Below, piece after piece: positions 1 through 8,041 of a stretch of DNA of 64,000 bases. Both the position numbers and the translations under genes were made by a program. Under the pieces are notes generated by a model. The model did not search any database. It was given only the letters and a program-made list of their open reading frames with translations, and was not told where the DNA came from. The DNA comes from Rhodococcus sp. W8901. GTDB taxonomy: Bacteria; Actinomycetota; Actinomycetes; Mycobacteriales; Mycobacteriaceae. Numbering within the stretch: the stretch's first letter is position 1; every line of letters begins with the position of its first letter. The stretch lies in assembly GCF_013348805.1 (NCBI RefSeq), contig NZ_CP054690.1, positions 2,852,001 to 2,916,000 on the forward strand, written 5' to 3'.

Positions 1-427
1 CGTCGAAGCCGTCCGCGAGCCCGGGGACCAGGCCCTCGAACACCCCGACCCCGGTGGTCGCGGGCCCCTCGGCCCAGCCCGGGCCGGGAGGGCCGTCCGC
101 CGTCAGGAGATCCATCGCGTCCTCGGCGGGCTGCGCGGCGCGGGCGGCCGCCTCCGCGGCCCGCACGACCTCGGCGACCGACCCGGCATCGACGGTGGAC
201 GACGTCACCGCACCCACCCGGGCGGACGTGCCGTCCCGGACGATCGCGATCGCCGTCCAGGACCGGGACGTCGAGACCCCGTTCGTGGTCATCGAATTGC
301 CGGCCCAGCGCAGCGACGCCTCGCCCGCGTCGGTGACCAGCACCATCGCCTCGTCGACGGTCGAGAGCGCGAGCGCGCGCTCGACGAGTTCCTGCGCCGC
401 GATCACCGCGGAGCCTCCGCTCGTCAT
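1..427 (-). CDS. PmbA/TldE-family metalloprotease partner (partial, 5' part only)
   Basis: This is the N-terminal 142 codons of a PmbA/TldE-family protein; the gene runs off the left edge of the window. Its ATG (427-425) shares one base with the TGA of the upstream tldD-like gene, so the two are translationally coupled. The translation has the usual opening of the family: a helix (AQELVERALALS), then a strand pair around LRWAGNSMTTNGVS where family members carry the self-recognition loop. PmbA/TldE proteins lack the metal site and act with TldD as a cytoplasmic heterodimeric protease on unfolded peptides or modified-peptide precursors. The family call rests on the TldD neighbour and the N-terminal pattern. 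No RiPP precursor is visible beside the pair. Confidence 0.8.
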   Translation of the reverse strand, partial: MTSGGSAVIAAQELVERALALSTVDEAMVLVTDAGEASLRWAGNSMTTNGVSTSRSWTAIAIVRDGTSARVGAVTSSTVDAGSVAEVVRAAEAAARAAQPAEDAMDLLTADGPPGPGWAEGPATTGVGVFEGLVPGLADGFD

Positions 428-1980
428 CACTGTCCGCCCTCCGTCCGGGTGTTGAGCACGTTGACGCCGCGGAACAGCGCGGACGGGCAGCCGTGGCTCA
501 CGGCCGCGACCTGGCCGGGCTGCGCCTTGCCGCAGTTGAAGGCGCCGCCCAGCCGCCACGTCGAGGGCCCGCCGACCGCCTCCATCGATCCCCAGAAGTC
601 GGTGGTGGTGGCCTGGTAGGCGACGTCGCGGAGCTGACCGTCCAACTCGCCGTTGCGGATCCGGAAGAAACGCTGGCCGGTGAACTGGAAGTTGTAGCGC
701 TGCATGTCGATCGACCAGCTCTTGTCCCCGACGACGTAGATGCCGTCCTCGACCCGCGCGATGAGGTCGGCGGTGCCGGTGTCGGTGTCCGGATCGGGCT
801 GGAGCGACACGTTCGCCATCCGCTGGATCGGCACGTGGTGGGCCGAATCCGCGTACGAGCAGCCGTTGGAGCGCTCCAGGCCGAGCCGCGGCGCGAACAC
901 CCGGTCGAGCTGGTAGCCGACGAGCGTGCCGTCGCGCACCAGATCCCAGCGCTGCGCGGCGACCGCGTCGTCGTCGAAGCCGACGCTCGCCAGACCGTGG
1001 GTCTCGGTGCGGTCGGCCGTCACGTGCATGATCGGGGTCCCATAGCGCAACGTGCCGAGCAGATCCGGGGTGGCGAACGACGTGCCCGCATACGCCGCCT
1101 CGTAGCCGATGGCCCGGTCGTATTCGGTCGCGTGCCCGATGGATTCGTGGATCGTCAGCCACAGGTTGGTGGGGTCGATCACCAGATCCGTGGCGCCTGC
1201 GCGCACGCTGGGTGCGGCGATCTTCGCCGCGAGCAGCGTCGGGATCTCGGCGAGTTCGGTGTCCCACTCCCAGCCGGCGTCGCCGCCGAGGTATTCCCAG
1301 CCGCGGGCGACCGGTGGTGCGAGGGTGCGCATCGTCTCGAAGGTCCCGGCGTCGGCGTCCACCGCGGTGGCCTCGAGTTCGGGATGCAGGCGCACCCGCT
1401 GCTGCGTGATGGTCGACCCGGCGAGGTCGGCGTAGAACGTCTGCTCCTTGACCTGCAGGCAGTTCGCGGTCACGTGGTCCACGCCGGGAGCCGCGAGCAG
1501 CCGGTGCGAGTAGTCGGCGAGCAGCGCGACCTTGTCCGCGGTGGCGACGCCGAACGGATCGGTCCGGTAGTCCGAGACCCACGTCGCGTCCGAATGCACC
1601 GGCTCCGGGGCAAGTTCGACGCGTTCCCGGTTGAGCGACCGCAGCGTTCGCGCCACCTGGACCGCCTCGATCGCGGTCGCCGCGGCGGTGGCCGGGGTCA
1701 GTTCGGCGTGCGAGGCGAACCCCCACGTCCCGTCGACCACGACGCGGACCGCGAAACCCGTCTCCACGCCGTCGTCGACGGACTGGACCTTGCCGTCGCG
1801 CAACCGCAGCGACTGCGTGACGAGACGGTGCACCCGCAGATCGGCGTGCTCGGCGCCCGCGGCACGGGCGACGGCCAGCGCGGCGTCCGCCAGCGCATGC
1901 AAAGGCAGGTTCGTGAACTCTGGGTCGACCGGATGGTCGGACGCGACTGCGCGCGGGACGGCGCCGTGGGTGACGATCAC
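427..1980 (-). CDS. tldD: TldD-family zinc metalloprotease
   Basis: A 517-residue protein of normal family length, read from a GTG at 1980. The signature is the extended zinc motif HESIGHATE (HExxxH) in the middle of the protein, followed by the typical GTSFATP segment. The C-terminal half contains the conserved YVVGDKSWSIDMQR and GQRFFRIRNGEL stretches. TldD is the catalytic half of the TldD/TldE protease, which degrades unstructured peptides and can mature modified peptides. The next gene is its PmbA partner with a one-base TGATG overlap, so the heterodimer is probably made in equal amounts. The GTG start is the furthest upstream; a slightly later start cannot be excluded. Confidence 0.92.
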   Translation of the reverse strand: MIVTHGAVPRAVASDHPVDPEFTNLPLHALADAALAVARAAGAEHADLRVHRLVTQSLRLRDGKVQSVDDGVETGFAVRVVVDGTWGFASHAELTPATAAATAIEAVQVARTLRSLNRERVELAPEPVHSDATWVSDYRTDPFGVATADKVALLADYSHRLLAAPGVDHVTANCLQVKEQTFYADLAGSTITQQRVRLHPELEATAVDADAGTFETMRTLAPPVARGWEYLGGDAGWEWDTELAEIPTLLAAKIAAPSVRAGATDLVIDPTNLWLTIHESIGHATEYDRAIGYEAAYAGTSFATPDLLGTLRYGTPIMHVTADRTETHGLASVGFDDDAVAAQRWDLVRDGTLVGYQLDRVFAPRLGLERSNGCSYADSAHHVPIQRMANVSLQPDPDTDTGTADLIARVEDGIYVVGDKSWSIDMQRYNFQFTGQRFFRIRNGELDGQLRDVAYQATTTDFWGSMEAVGGPSTWRLGGAFNCGKAQPGQVAAVSHGCPSALFRGVNVLNTRTEGGQ

Positions 1981-2035
1981 CGGCCCAGCCTAGTCGGCCC
2001 CCGGGCCACACCCTCGTGGCAAGCGTCGCGTTCGA

Positions 2036-2674
2036 TCACTCCGGCCAGGCATTGTTCTGGATGATCTCGACGAAGTCCTTCCGCTGGAACGAGGGGTCGA
2101 AATGCGCCAGGACGTCGTCGTTCATGGTCCCGAACGTGGTGTCGGGACGATCGGCCATGCCGTGGTAGAACGCCTGCAGGATCCGGTTCTTGAAATCCGG
2201 GCGCGGATGCGCCGCCACGACTTCGGTGCGCTGCTGCTCGGTGATCTCGCCGAGATCGAGGCCGAGGACGTCGGTCTCCACACCCAGGGTCACCACCGCG
2301 ACCTCCGGCGCGAGGTGCAGCGGCACCTCCGGAGTGGTGTGCAGCGCGATCGCCAACCAGACATTGCGGGAATCCTGCTCGGACCGGCCGTGCTCGAGCA
2401 GGAACGTTCGGGCAGCCTCGGCGCCGTCGAGCTCGAAGCGTCGATGCTTGGTGGCATAGGCCGATGTCAGGCCCAGATCGTGAAAGAGGCCACCCACGTA
2501 GGCGAGCTCGAGATCGACTTCGCGCCCGCGCGCGGCCGACTTCAACGCTCCCCAGAGGAACACTCGACGTGAGTGGTTGAAGATCGTGTCATCGGCCACG
2601 TCCCGGACCAGCGAAGTGGCCTCTCGAACCAGGTCGGTGTCGGGAATGGCGATACCTGCAATGACTTCAGGCAT
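2036..2674 (-). CDS. HD-domain hydrolase, cyanamide hydratase-like
   Basis: A 212-residue protein with an HD-superfamily metal site: His in IFNHSRRVFLW, the HD doublet in GGLFHDLGLTS, and a later Asp in VTLGVETDVLG. The pattern of an RFELDGAEAARTFL segment followed by an Ile-Ala-Leu-His-Thr stretch is what I know from cyanamide hydratase-like (Ddi2-type) HD proteins, which hydrate a nitrile-like substrate or hydrolyse small molecules. The substrate here is not deducible. The start ATG (2674-2672) has a strong GGAGG about 8 bases upstream. Directly upstream lies a truncated GlxA-type regulator fragment, perhaps its former regulator. Family confidence is high, substrate confidence low. Confidence 0.85.
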   Translation of the reverse strand: MPEVIAGIAIPDTDLVREATSLVRDVADDTIFNHSRRVFLWGALKSAARGREVDLELAYVGGLFHDLGLTSAYATKHRRFELDGAEAARTFLLEHGRSEQDSRNVWLAIALHTTPEVPLHLAPEVAVVTLGVETDVLGLDLGEITEQQRTEVVAAHPRPDFKNRILQAFYHGMADRPDTTFGTMNDDVLAHFDPSFQRKDFVEIIQNNAWPE

Positions 2675-2696
2675 TGGTTGCCTCCAGAGTCGCGGA

Positions 2697-2834
2697 TCAC
2701 TTTGACGGATTCCACTGTTCCGAACTGTCCGGCGCGCACATGTCGGCCTCGGCGAACACCTGAGCCGGCCCCGCCACGTCGAGCATCTTCACGTCGTCGA
2801 ACACGATGAAGACGGCTGCTCGACCATGCGCCAT
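2697..2834 (-). pseudogene. Truncated GlxA/DJ-1-type transcriptional regulator, N-terminal remnant
   Basis: An ORF of 45 codons starts at an ATG (2834-2832) preceded by a purine-rich AGAGGCAGAGA. It reads VFIVFDDVKMLDVAGPAQVF near its start, the opening strand and helix of DJ-1/PfpI domains in GlxA-family AraC regulators. Such proteins normally run to about 320 residues. Here homology stops after about 35 residues and a stop follows. The cysteine elbow and the AraC DNA-binding domain are missing from this strand downstream, where the HD gene begins instead. It looks like the 5' end of a regulator gene cut by a deletion. Confidence 0.6.
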
Positions 2835-2924
2835 GGTCTCTGCCTCTCGTGTTTGTCGCTGCGATGAGTATGTCAGGAACGGTCGATGGCGAGCCGGTGT
2901 TCGTCCCGGCAGGCGCCGACCTCC

Positions 2925-2930
2925 TACGCT
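2925..2930 (+). promoter_or_regulatory. Putative -10 element, leaderless start of the histidine kinase
   Basis: TACGCT fits the actinobacterial TANNNT -10 consensus and lies exactly 7 bases before the kinase ATG, so transcription would begin at or next to the start codon. No Shine-Dalgarno sequence is visible before this ATG, which agrees with leaderless translation. Confidence 0.45.
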
Positions 2931-2937
2931 GCTCGCC

Positions 2938-4122
2938 ATGCGGAGGTTCAGTCTGTGGCTGCGTGAACGGCCCATGGTGGCGGACTCGATGCTCGCCGGG
3001 TTGCTGTTCGCCCTCGAGATCGCGTCTGCGTTCGGCCGGACGGCGCCGGTGCTGTACGTGATCACCGGTGCGGGGCTGTGTCTGCCGCTCGTGTGCCGGC
3101 GCCGGCATCCTCGTGCGGCCGCGACCGTCGTGCTTGTCATGTCGATCGTGTGCACGATCACGCTCTACGCCACCGACGATCTCAACGCCGGCGAGAACTC
3201 GCACCCGGGCGTGTTCGCCCTCGCGATCTCGCTGTACACGCTCGTCGCCTACGTGGGCCGGCGGGCGGCCGCCTACTACGCAGTCGGTCTGGTGGTCGAC
3301 ACCACGGTGTCGATCCTGTTGCTGGACCAGGACGCGCTCCTGATCGGGATCTTCTCGGCGCTCGCGTACACGCTGTCCTGGATCCTCGCCGAGTTCCTCG
3401 GCGCCCGCCGCGCCTACGACGAGGAGGTCGCCGCGCGCCTGACGATCGCGGAGTTCGACCGGGACCGGCGCGCCGAGGACGCCGTCTACGCCGAACGCAC
3501 CCGCATCGCCCGCGAGTTGCACGACGTCGTCGCGCACGCGGTGAGCGTGATGATCGTGCAGGCGGACGGTGCGTCGTACGCGCTGCACCGGGACCCGGAG
3601 AAGGCGGAGCGGGCGCTGTCGAACATCGCGGGCACCGGCAGGCAGGCGCTGTCCGAACTGCGCCGCACCGTCGCGTTGCTGCGCTCGCCCGCGACCCCCG
3701 ACGAGATGCCGCAGCATGGCACCGCCGGCCTCGCCCGGGTGGTGGAGACGATGCGTGAGGCCGGGCTCGCCGTCGAACTGGTGCAGTCCGGCGCCATCGA
3801 CGACGTCAGCCCGTCGGTCAGCCTGGGCGTGCACCGACTGGTGCAGGAGTCCCTGACGAACGTGCTCCGGCACTCGGGAGCGAACCCGAAGGCGTGGGTG
3901 CACGTCGCGCGCCGCGACTGCGACGTCCTCGTGGAGGTCGTCGACAACGGCAGTTCCCGGTACGGCAGCGCCGCGGCCCGCAAGCGGATCGTCGGCTCCG
4001 GCAACGGGCTGGTGGGCATGCGCGAACGCGTCGCGGTGCTCGGTGGCACCCTCGAGGCCGGACGCCGACCCGACGGCGGCTGGACCGTGCGCGCCGAGAT
4101 CCCACTGGACCCCGACGAATGA
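2938..4122 (+). CDS. NarL-type sensor histidine kinase
   Basis: A 394-residue membrane kinase. Residues 15-155 hold about six hydrophobic segments, forming a membrane-embedded input region with little extracellular loop. The dimerisation helix carries the HisKA_3 phosphoacceptor His195 in RIARELHDVVAHAVSV. The C-terminal HATPase domain shows the N box (LVQESLTNVLRHSG) and a G box (GNGLVGMRERV). This is the architecture of DesK/LiaS/NarX-like kinases, which phosphorylate NarL-family response regulators; one follows 38 bases downstream. I chose the ATG at 2938 because the protein then begins just before the first membrane segment and a -10-like TACGCT sits 7 bases upstream. The stimulus is unknown. 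Confidence 0.9.
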   Translation: MRRFSLWLRERPMVADSMLAGLLFALEIASAFGRTAPVLYVITGAGLCLPLVCRRRHPRAAATVVLVMSIVCTITLYATDDLNAGENSHPGVFALAISLYTLVAYVGRRAAAYYAVGLVVDTTVSILLLDQDALLIGIFSALAYTLSWILAEFLGARRAYDEEVAARLTIAEFDRDRRAEDAVYAERTRIARELHDVVAHAVSVMIVQADGASYALHRDPEKAERALSNIAGTGRQALSELRRTVALLRSPATPDEMPQHGTAGLARVVETMREAGLAVELVQSGAIDDVSPSVSLGVHRLVQESLTNVLRHSGANPKAWVHVARRDCDVLVEVVDNGSSRYGSAAARKRIVGSGNGLVGMRERVAVLGGTLEAGRRPDGGWTVRAEIPLDPDE

Positions 4123-4148
4123 GGATGCGACCGGGCACCGACACCCAC

Positions 4149-4154
4149 TAGATT
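4149..4154 (+). promoter_or_regulatory. Putative -10 element, leaderless start of the response regulator
   Basis: TAGATT matches TANNNT and ends 6 bases before the GTG start at 4161. It lies in the 38-base gap after the kinase stop codon, so the regulator may have its own leaderless transcript as well as read-through from the kinase. Confidence 0.4.
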
Positions 4155-4160
4155 CGTCGG

Positions 4161-4820
4161 GTGCCCATCTCCGTGCTGCTCGTCGACGACCAGGAACTCA
4201 TGCGCATGGGCTTGACGATGGTCCTCGACGCCCACGACGACATCGTCGTGGTGGGGGAGGCTGCCGACGGGGCGGGAGCCATCCAGGCCGCCGCGGATCT
4301 GCGGCCGGACGTGGTGTTGATGGACGTGCGGATGCCCGTGGTCGACGGGGTGACCGCCACCGCGCGGATCCTGGGGTCCGGCGGTCCCAGCCGGGTGCTG
4401 GTCATGACCACGTTCGACCTCGACGAGCACGCCCTGAGCGCGCTGCGCGCCGGGGCCAGCGGATTCCTCCTCAAGGACACACCGCCCGAGGACCTCGTCT
4501 CGGCGATCCGCAGCGTCGCCGCCGGCGACGCCGTCGTCTCGCCGCGCGTCACCCGGCGGTTGATCTCCCGGTTCCTGAACGACGACATCACGCCGTCCCG
4601 CGACCCGGCGGTGCTCGACGTGCTCACCGACCGCGAACGCGAGGTGCTGTGCCTCGTCGCCGGAGGCCTGTCGAACTCCGAGATCGCCGACAAGCTCTAC
4701 CTGTCCGAGGCCACGATCAAGTCCCACATCGGCCGCGTGTTCGCCAAGCTCGGAGTGCGCGATCGCGTCCAGGCCGTCGTCCTGTCCTACGAGACTGGGC
4801 TGGTGCGGCCGGGTATGTGA
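4161..4820 (+). CDS. NarL/LuxR-family response regulator
   Basis: A 219-residue two-domain regulator. The receiver domain has the acidic pair in LLVDDQE, phosphoacceptor Asp55 in VVLMDVRMP, and the Thr/Lys positions in VMTTFDLDEH and GFLLKDTPPEDL. The C-terminal LuxR helix-turn-helix spans about residues 152-205 (LTDREREVLCLVAGGLSNSE, then a recognition helix around SEATIKSHIGRVFAKLG). It is the cognate partner of the kinase directly upstream and binds DNA as a phosphorylated dimer. The start is GTG. Its last 34 bases overlap the end of a degenerate lipoprotein gene on the other strand. Target genes are unknown. Confidence 0.92.
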   Translation: MPISVLLVDDQELMRMGLTMVLDAHDDIVVVGEAADGAGAIQAAADLRPDVVLMDVRMPVVDGVTATARILGSGGPSRVLVMTTFDLDEHALSALRAGASGFLLKDTPPEDLVSAIRSVAAGDAVVSPRVTRRLISRFLNDDITPSRDPAVLDVLTDREREVLCLVAGGLSNSEIADKLYLSEATIKSHIGRVFAKLGVRDRVQAVVLSYETGLVRPGM

Positions 4821-5217
4821 CAACGGGCACGGACGTCCTCATGGATGTTGCTGGTGGCGTGGCAGAGGGTGGTTGCGGGGTAGATCAGTGGTGGTCCTCC
4901 GATGAGGCATTGGACGTTGTCGACGGAGGCTTGGATGCCGTCTGTCGCGAGGTCTGCTGCGGCTTGGCTGCGGACGGCGTTCTCGATGTCCTTGGGGGCG
5001 AGTGCCCCTGTGTCGGGCCGGGGGGGCAACTGGGCGGTCGGTGGGGGTTGAAAACTGGCGGCTCACCATCCCGGACCTCCATCTCGTAGATGGGTTGGTC
5101 GGGTTCCGAGTCGCCGCACGAGGTCAGGGCCAGGGGCAGCAGGAGCGCGGCGAGGCAGACCGGTCCGAGATCGTCAGTGACAGTGCGGCATTCGACAGTG
5201 GGAAGCTCCGGCCGACG
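4787..5217 (-). pseudogene. Small lipoprotein gene, broken by a frameshift in a C7 tract
   Basis: One minus frame (5217 to about 5030) encodes a lipoprotein signal: a run of Leu and Ala, then LALTSCGD with the lipobox cysteine codon at 5118-5116. A second frame (5029-4787) encodes a globular-looking segment (LAPKDIENAVRSQAAADLAT, then two cysteines). The frames meet exactly at seven Cs (minus strand; G7 at 5020-5026), and one extra C would join them into one protein. No ATG, GTG or TTG opens the first frame after the in-frame TAG at 5220-5218, so the 5' end is damaged or misread too. The second segment loosely resembles DUF4333-type secreted domains. It is a decaying lipoprotein gene, a sequencing error in the homopolymer, or a slippage switch. 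Confidence 0.45.
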
Positions 5218-5281
5218 CTAGCAACGACATCGCGAGCACCGTCGCACCGACGCCGCACTGGCCGAGATCGCCGCGCCGCGC

Positions 5282-5287
5282 TACGAT
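5282..5287 (+). promoter_or_regulatory. Putative -10 element of the MoxR/VWA module
   Basis: TACGAT (TANNNT) lies exactly 7 bases before the ATG of an 18-codon ORF at 5295, the geometry of a leaderless actinobacterial promoter. Confidence 0.5.
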
Positions 5288-5294
5288 TGCGCCG

Positions 5295-5351
5295 ATGACG
5301 ACTCACTCTGATCCAAGATTGGGGGCCCAATTCGCACACGGTGAGTGCTGA
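5295..5351 (+). CDS. Putative leaderless 18-residue upstream peptide
   Basis: An ATG 7 bases after a TACGAT -10 hexamer opens an 18-codon ORF that ends in GAQFAHGEC. Its TGA (5349-5351) overlaps by one base the ATG (5351) of the first gene of the MoxR/VWA module. The peptide has no recognisable domain, so its likely role is translational coupling: ribosomes loaded on a leaderless transcript would deliver translation to the next gene, which lacks a good ribosome-binding site of its own. It could be a chance ORF, but the -10 spacing together with the stop/start overlap makes that less likely. Confidence 0.35.
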   Translation: MTTHSDPRLGAQFAHGEC

Positions 5352-6718
5352 TGCACCATCCGACCGCGAACGGGACCAATCCCCGACTTTCCTTCTGGCT
5401 GCGCGTGCGCGAGTTCGCCGTGCCGCCGTCCATGATCGAGACCGCAACCAACCGACGCCTCGCAGATGACTGGTCCGGGGCCTGTGCCGCAGCGGGTTTC
5501 GACGACGACATCGACCTGCGGGCACTGACCCGCAGGCATGGCCGGGACATCGCGACACAGGTCCTGGCCGACCTGCGACACCTGGCACCTGACCTGCTGC
5601 GCTGGCATCTGCCGCGGGTGGCACCCGACGGACTGTTGCGCCCCGGACTGACTGTCGCGCTGGCGCGATATGGTCAGCCGGAACGCCGAAACAGTTGCAG
5701 CGAGCCCGGTTCGGTACAACTGGTGGCCCGCACCGCGCCTTCCTGGGCGGATGCCGGACAGCGGATCGTACTGACCCTGTGGGACAGCACGGGCTCCACC
5801 CACCACCCCCATCCCCGCCCCAACCGGCGGTACCGACTCGACCTCCATCGGTACCTGTGGGACGTGCGATGGGTCGGTGATCTACGAATTCGCTGCGGGA
5901 CAGGGATATCACCGGCCCTCGCCGCGGCCGATCCCGCCCTGGCCGAGTCGGTACCGGAGGGCTGCGCCGTGGACCGCTGGGCGGCTGAAGCCGGAATCCT
6001 GCTCCGCGCGGACGGCCAGCGGGACGGACCCGTGCGGGTGCGGTGCGGGGGTCGGTACGACGTGGTGGTGGAGCCGATCGGCGGCGGCGCCGATCCCGCC
6101 GCGGTGCGGCTCGTGGACGACTACCCGCGAGGTCGGCTCGCCGCGCTCCCGGTGCTGCCCGATGCCGCGACCTGGGTGCTGCCCGATGTCGAGCTCCTTC
6201 GGTCGGGAGCGATCACCGCCGACCGGTTGCACCCGCTGGTTGCCGCCGCGCTGGAGCCGGGCTGGTCTCCGCCGGCTCCGTCCCGGACGCCGAATCGGGA
6301 GAACCGGATCAACTTGGTGGACTGCCGCGGTGAACGACACCGGATCGGACTGGCCGACGGTGCACTGACCGCACTCGATCACGACCCCGCCGAGGTCCGA
6401 CGCGAGGAACTGCTCGTCGCACTGGGTGGCACCCCACTACCGTGCCTGCAGGCCATCGACCAGGCCCATCGCCGTCCGGACTGCCTGCCCGGCGTTCGTG
6501 AACGTCTGGAGCACGGAGACGCCGCCGGGGCGCTGGCCGTCGTCGAAGGACTGCTCGGCCCCGACGCAGTCCTTCGCGACGGCCCCCTGTTGGACGAACT
6601 CCGGGCGTCCGCGGATCGCCGGAGCACGTACGACAGGTTTCGCACCGAACCGGTGGAGACGCCGCCCGTATCGCGATCGCGGCGCTCCAGGCGGTCGCGG
6701 CGCGCCCGCTCACGCTGA
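5351..6718 (+). CDS. Uncharacterised first component of a MoxR/VWA three-gene module
   Basis: A 455-residue protein I cannot assign to a named family. It is soluble, with no signal peptide or membrane segment. Visible marks are an N-terminal helical region (residues 10-100), a Trp- and Arg-rich stretch (RYRLDLHRYLWDVRWVGDLR), a middle region with beta-like repeats, and a very basic Ser/Arg tail ([15 protein letters not shown]). The ATG is coupled to the stop of the preceding short ORF; a GTG two codons upstream is possible. A MoxR ATPase gene follows after about 80 bases and a VWA gene after that, so it is likely the client, adaptor or regulator of that ATPase pair. No enzymatic motif was found. 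Confidence 0.7.
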   Translation: MHHPTANGTNPRLSFWLRVREFAVPPSMIETATNRRLADDWSGACAAAGFDDDIDLRALTRRHGRDIATQVLADLRHLAPDLLRWHLPRVAPDGLLRPGLTVALARYGQPERRNSCSEPGSVQLVARTAPSWADAGQRIVLTLWDSTGSTHHPHPRPNRRYRLDLHRYLWDVRWVGDLRIRCGTGISPALAAADPALAESVPEGCAVDRWAAEAGILLRADGQRDGPVRVRCGGRYDVVVEPIGGGADPAAVRLVDDYPRGRLAALPVLPDAATWVLPDVELLRSGAITADRLHPLVAAALEPGWSPPAPSRTPNRENRINLVDCRGERHRIGLADGALTALDHDPAEVRREELLVALGGTPLPCLQAIDQAHRRPDCLPGVRERLEHGDAAGALAVVEGLLGPDAVLRDGPLLDELRASADRRSTYDRFRTEPVETPPVSRSRRSRRSRRARSR

Positions 6719-6802
6719 GCCCTCCCTTCACATCCCCGAAATCCGCTGTCCCGCAATGCGGCCGGATGGCCGCCGTCTGCGACTCCCTCGACAACACAGG
6801 TG

Positions 6803-8041
6803 ATGCACATGTCTTCCACGCTCCTTCCGAACCGGTCCGGGACCGAACTCGACAGTGCCGCAGCACTGTCGGCGATGCTCGGCGCGGTCACCACCGAACC
6901 CCGTCCCGACGACCAACTCGAGGCCCTCACCCTGGCCGTGTCCGCGGACCTGCCGGTACTGCTGTGGGGTGAACCGGGAATCGGCAAGACCGCCGCCCTG
7001 ACCCAGCTCGCCGAGGCCGTGGACCTTCCGCTGACCACCGTCATCGCGAGCGTCCACGAGCCGTCGGACTTCTCGGGTCTGCCCGTCCTCGGGGACGACC
7101 CGGCAACACACGGTGTCCCGATGGCCCCGCCCGACTGGGCCGTCCGGCTCGTGCAGGCCGGGCGGGGGCTGCTGTTCCTGGACGAACTGTCGACGGCACC
7201 GCCCGCCGTGCAGGCAGCCCTGCTCCGGCTCGTCCTGGAAAGACGAATCGGGGCACTGCAACTCCCGCCCGGTGTCCGCATCGTGGCCGCCGCCAACCCA
7301 CCGTCCTCGGCGGCGGACGGCTGGGAACTGAGCCCACCGTTGGCGAACCGCTTCGTGCACCTGCACTGGACCCACGACCACGAGGTGGTCGTCCGGGGCC
7401 TGGGCGGAACCTGGCCGCGCGCGACGTTGCCCCGTCTCGACCCGGCCAAGTTCTCCGACGCGGTGACCTTCGCCCGCCGCGCGGTCTGCGAGCTCCTCAC
7501 CGCTCGCCCCGCTCTCGTGCATCAACTCCCGAACAGTCAGACCCGCCGCGGCGGCGCCTGGCCGTCCCCGCGGAGCTGGGACATGACCGTGCGGCTGATC
7601 GCCTTCGCCACCGCCGCCTCGTCGTCGACGGACGTGCTGTCCCTGCTGGTCCGGGGCAGCGTCGGCGACGGGCCCGGTTTCGAGCTGCTGGCCGCCATCG
7701 ACCGCATGGACCTCCCGGACCCCGAGAGTCTGCTCGCCGATCCGACGGCCGCCGACCTCCCCGATCGCGGCGATCTGCGCCAGGCCGTGCTCGACGCGGT
7801 GGTCGCCGCAGTCCGCCGACGGCCGGAGAAATCCCGCTGGGACGCAGCGTGGATGCTCCTGGTCGCCGCGGTGCAGACCGGGCCACCGGACCTCGTGGTC
7901 GTCCCGGCGACCACACTGGCCGCCCTGCGCCGGGAGGACTGGGAGGTGCCGGCGGAGATCGACCAGCTCGCCGGGGTCGTGTCGGTGTCTCTGGCGGCGG
8001 ACCGCGCCGCCGACCGCGCCTCGGCGCAGGCCCGTCGATGA
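6803..8041 (+). CDS. MoxR-type AAA+ ATPase
   Basis: A 412-residue AAA+ protein. Walker A is GEPGIGKT (residues 56-63) and Walker B with the catalytic acids is LLFLDELSTA. A sensor-1-like segment reads RIVAAANPP, and ELSPPLANRFVHLHW follows, as in MoxR/RavA-type ATPases. Such enzymes are chaperone-like motors that work on a VWA-domain partner and its bound client. The partner gene begins inside this one's stop codon (ATGA overlap at 8038-8041), which argues for a fixed complex. The start is one of three close codons (GTG 6800, ATG 6803, ATG 6809). The C-terminal 150 residues are helical and have no motif I recognise. Confidence 0.88.
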   Translation: MHMSSTLLPNRSGTELDSAAALSAMLGAVTTEPRPDDQLEALTLAVSADLPVLLWGEPGIGKTAALTQLAEAVDLPLTTVIASVHEPSDFSGLPVLGDDPATHGVPMAPPDWAVRLVQAGRGLLFLDELSTAPPAVQAALLRLVLERRIGALQLPPGVRIVAAANPPSSAADGWELSPPLANRFVHLHWTHDHEVVVRGLGGTWPRATLPRLDPAKFSDAVTFARRAVCELLTARPALVHQLPNSQTRRGGAWPSPRSWDMTVRLIAFATAASSSTDVLSLLVRGSVGDGPGFELLAAIDRMDLPDPESLLADPTAADLPDRGDLRQAVLDAVVAAVRRRPEKSRWDAAWMLLVAAVQTGPPDLVVVPATTLAALRREDWEVPAEIDQLAGVVSVSLAADRAADRASAQARR

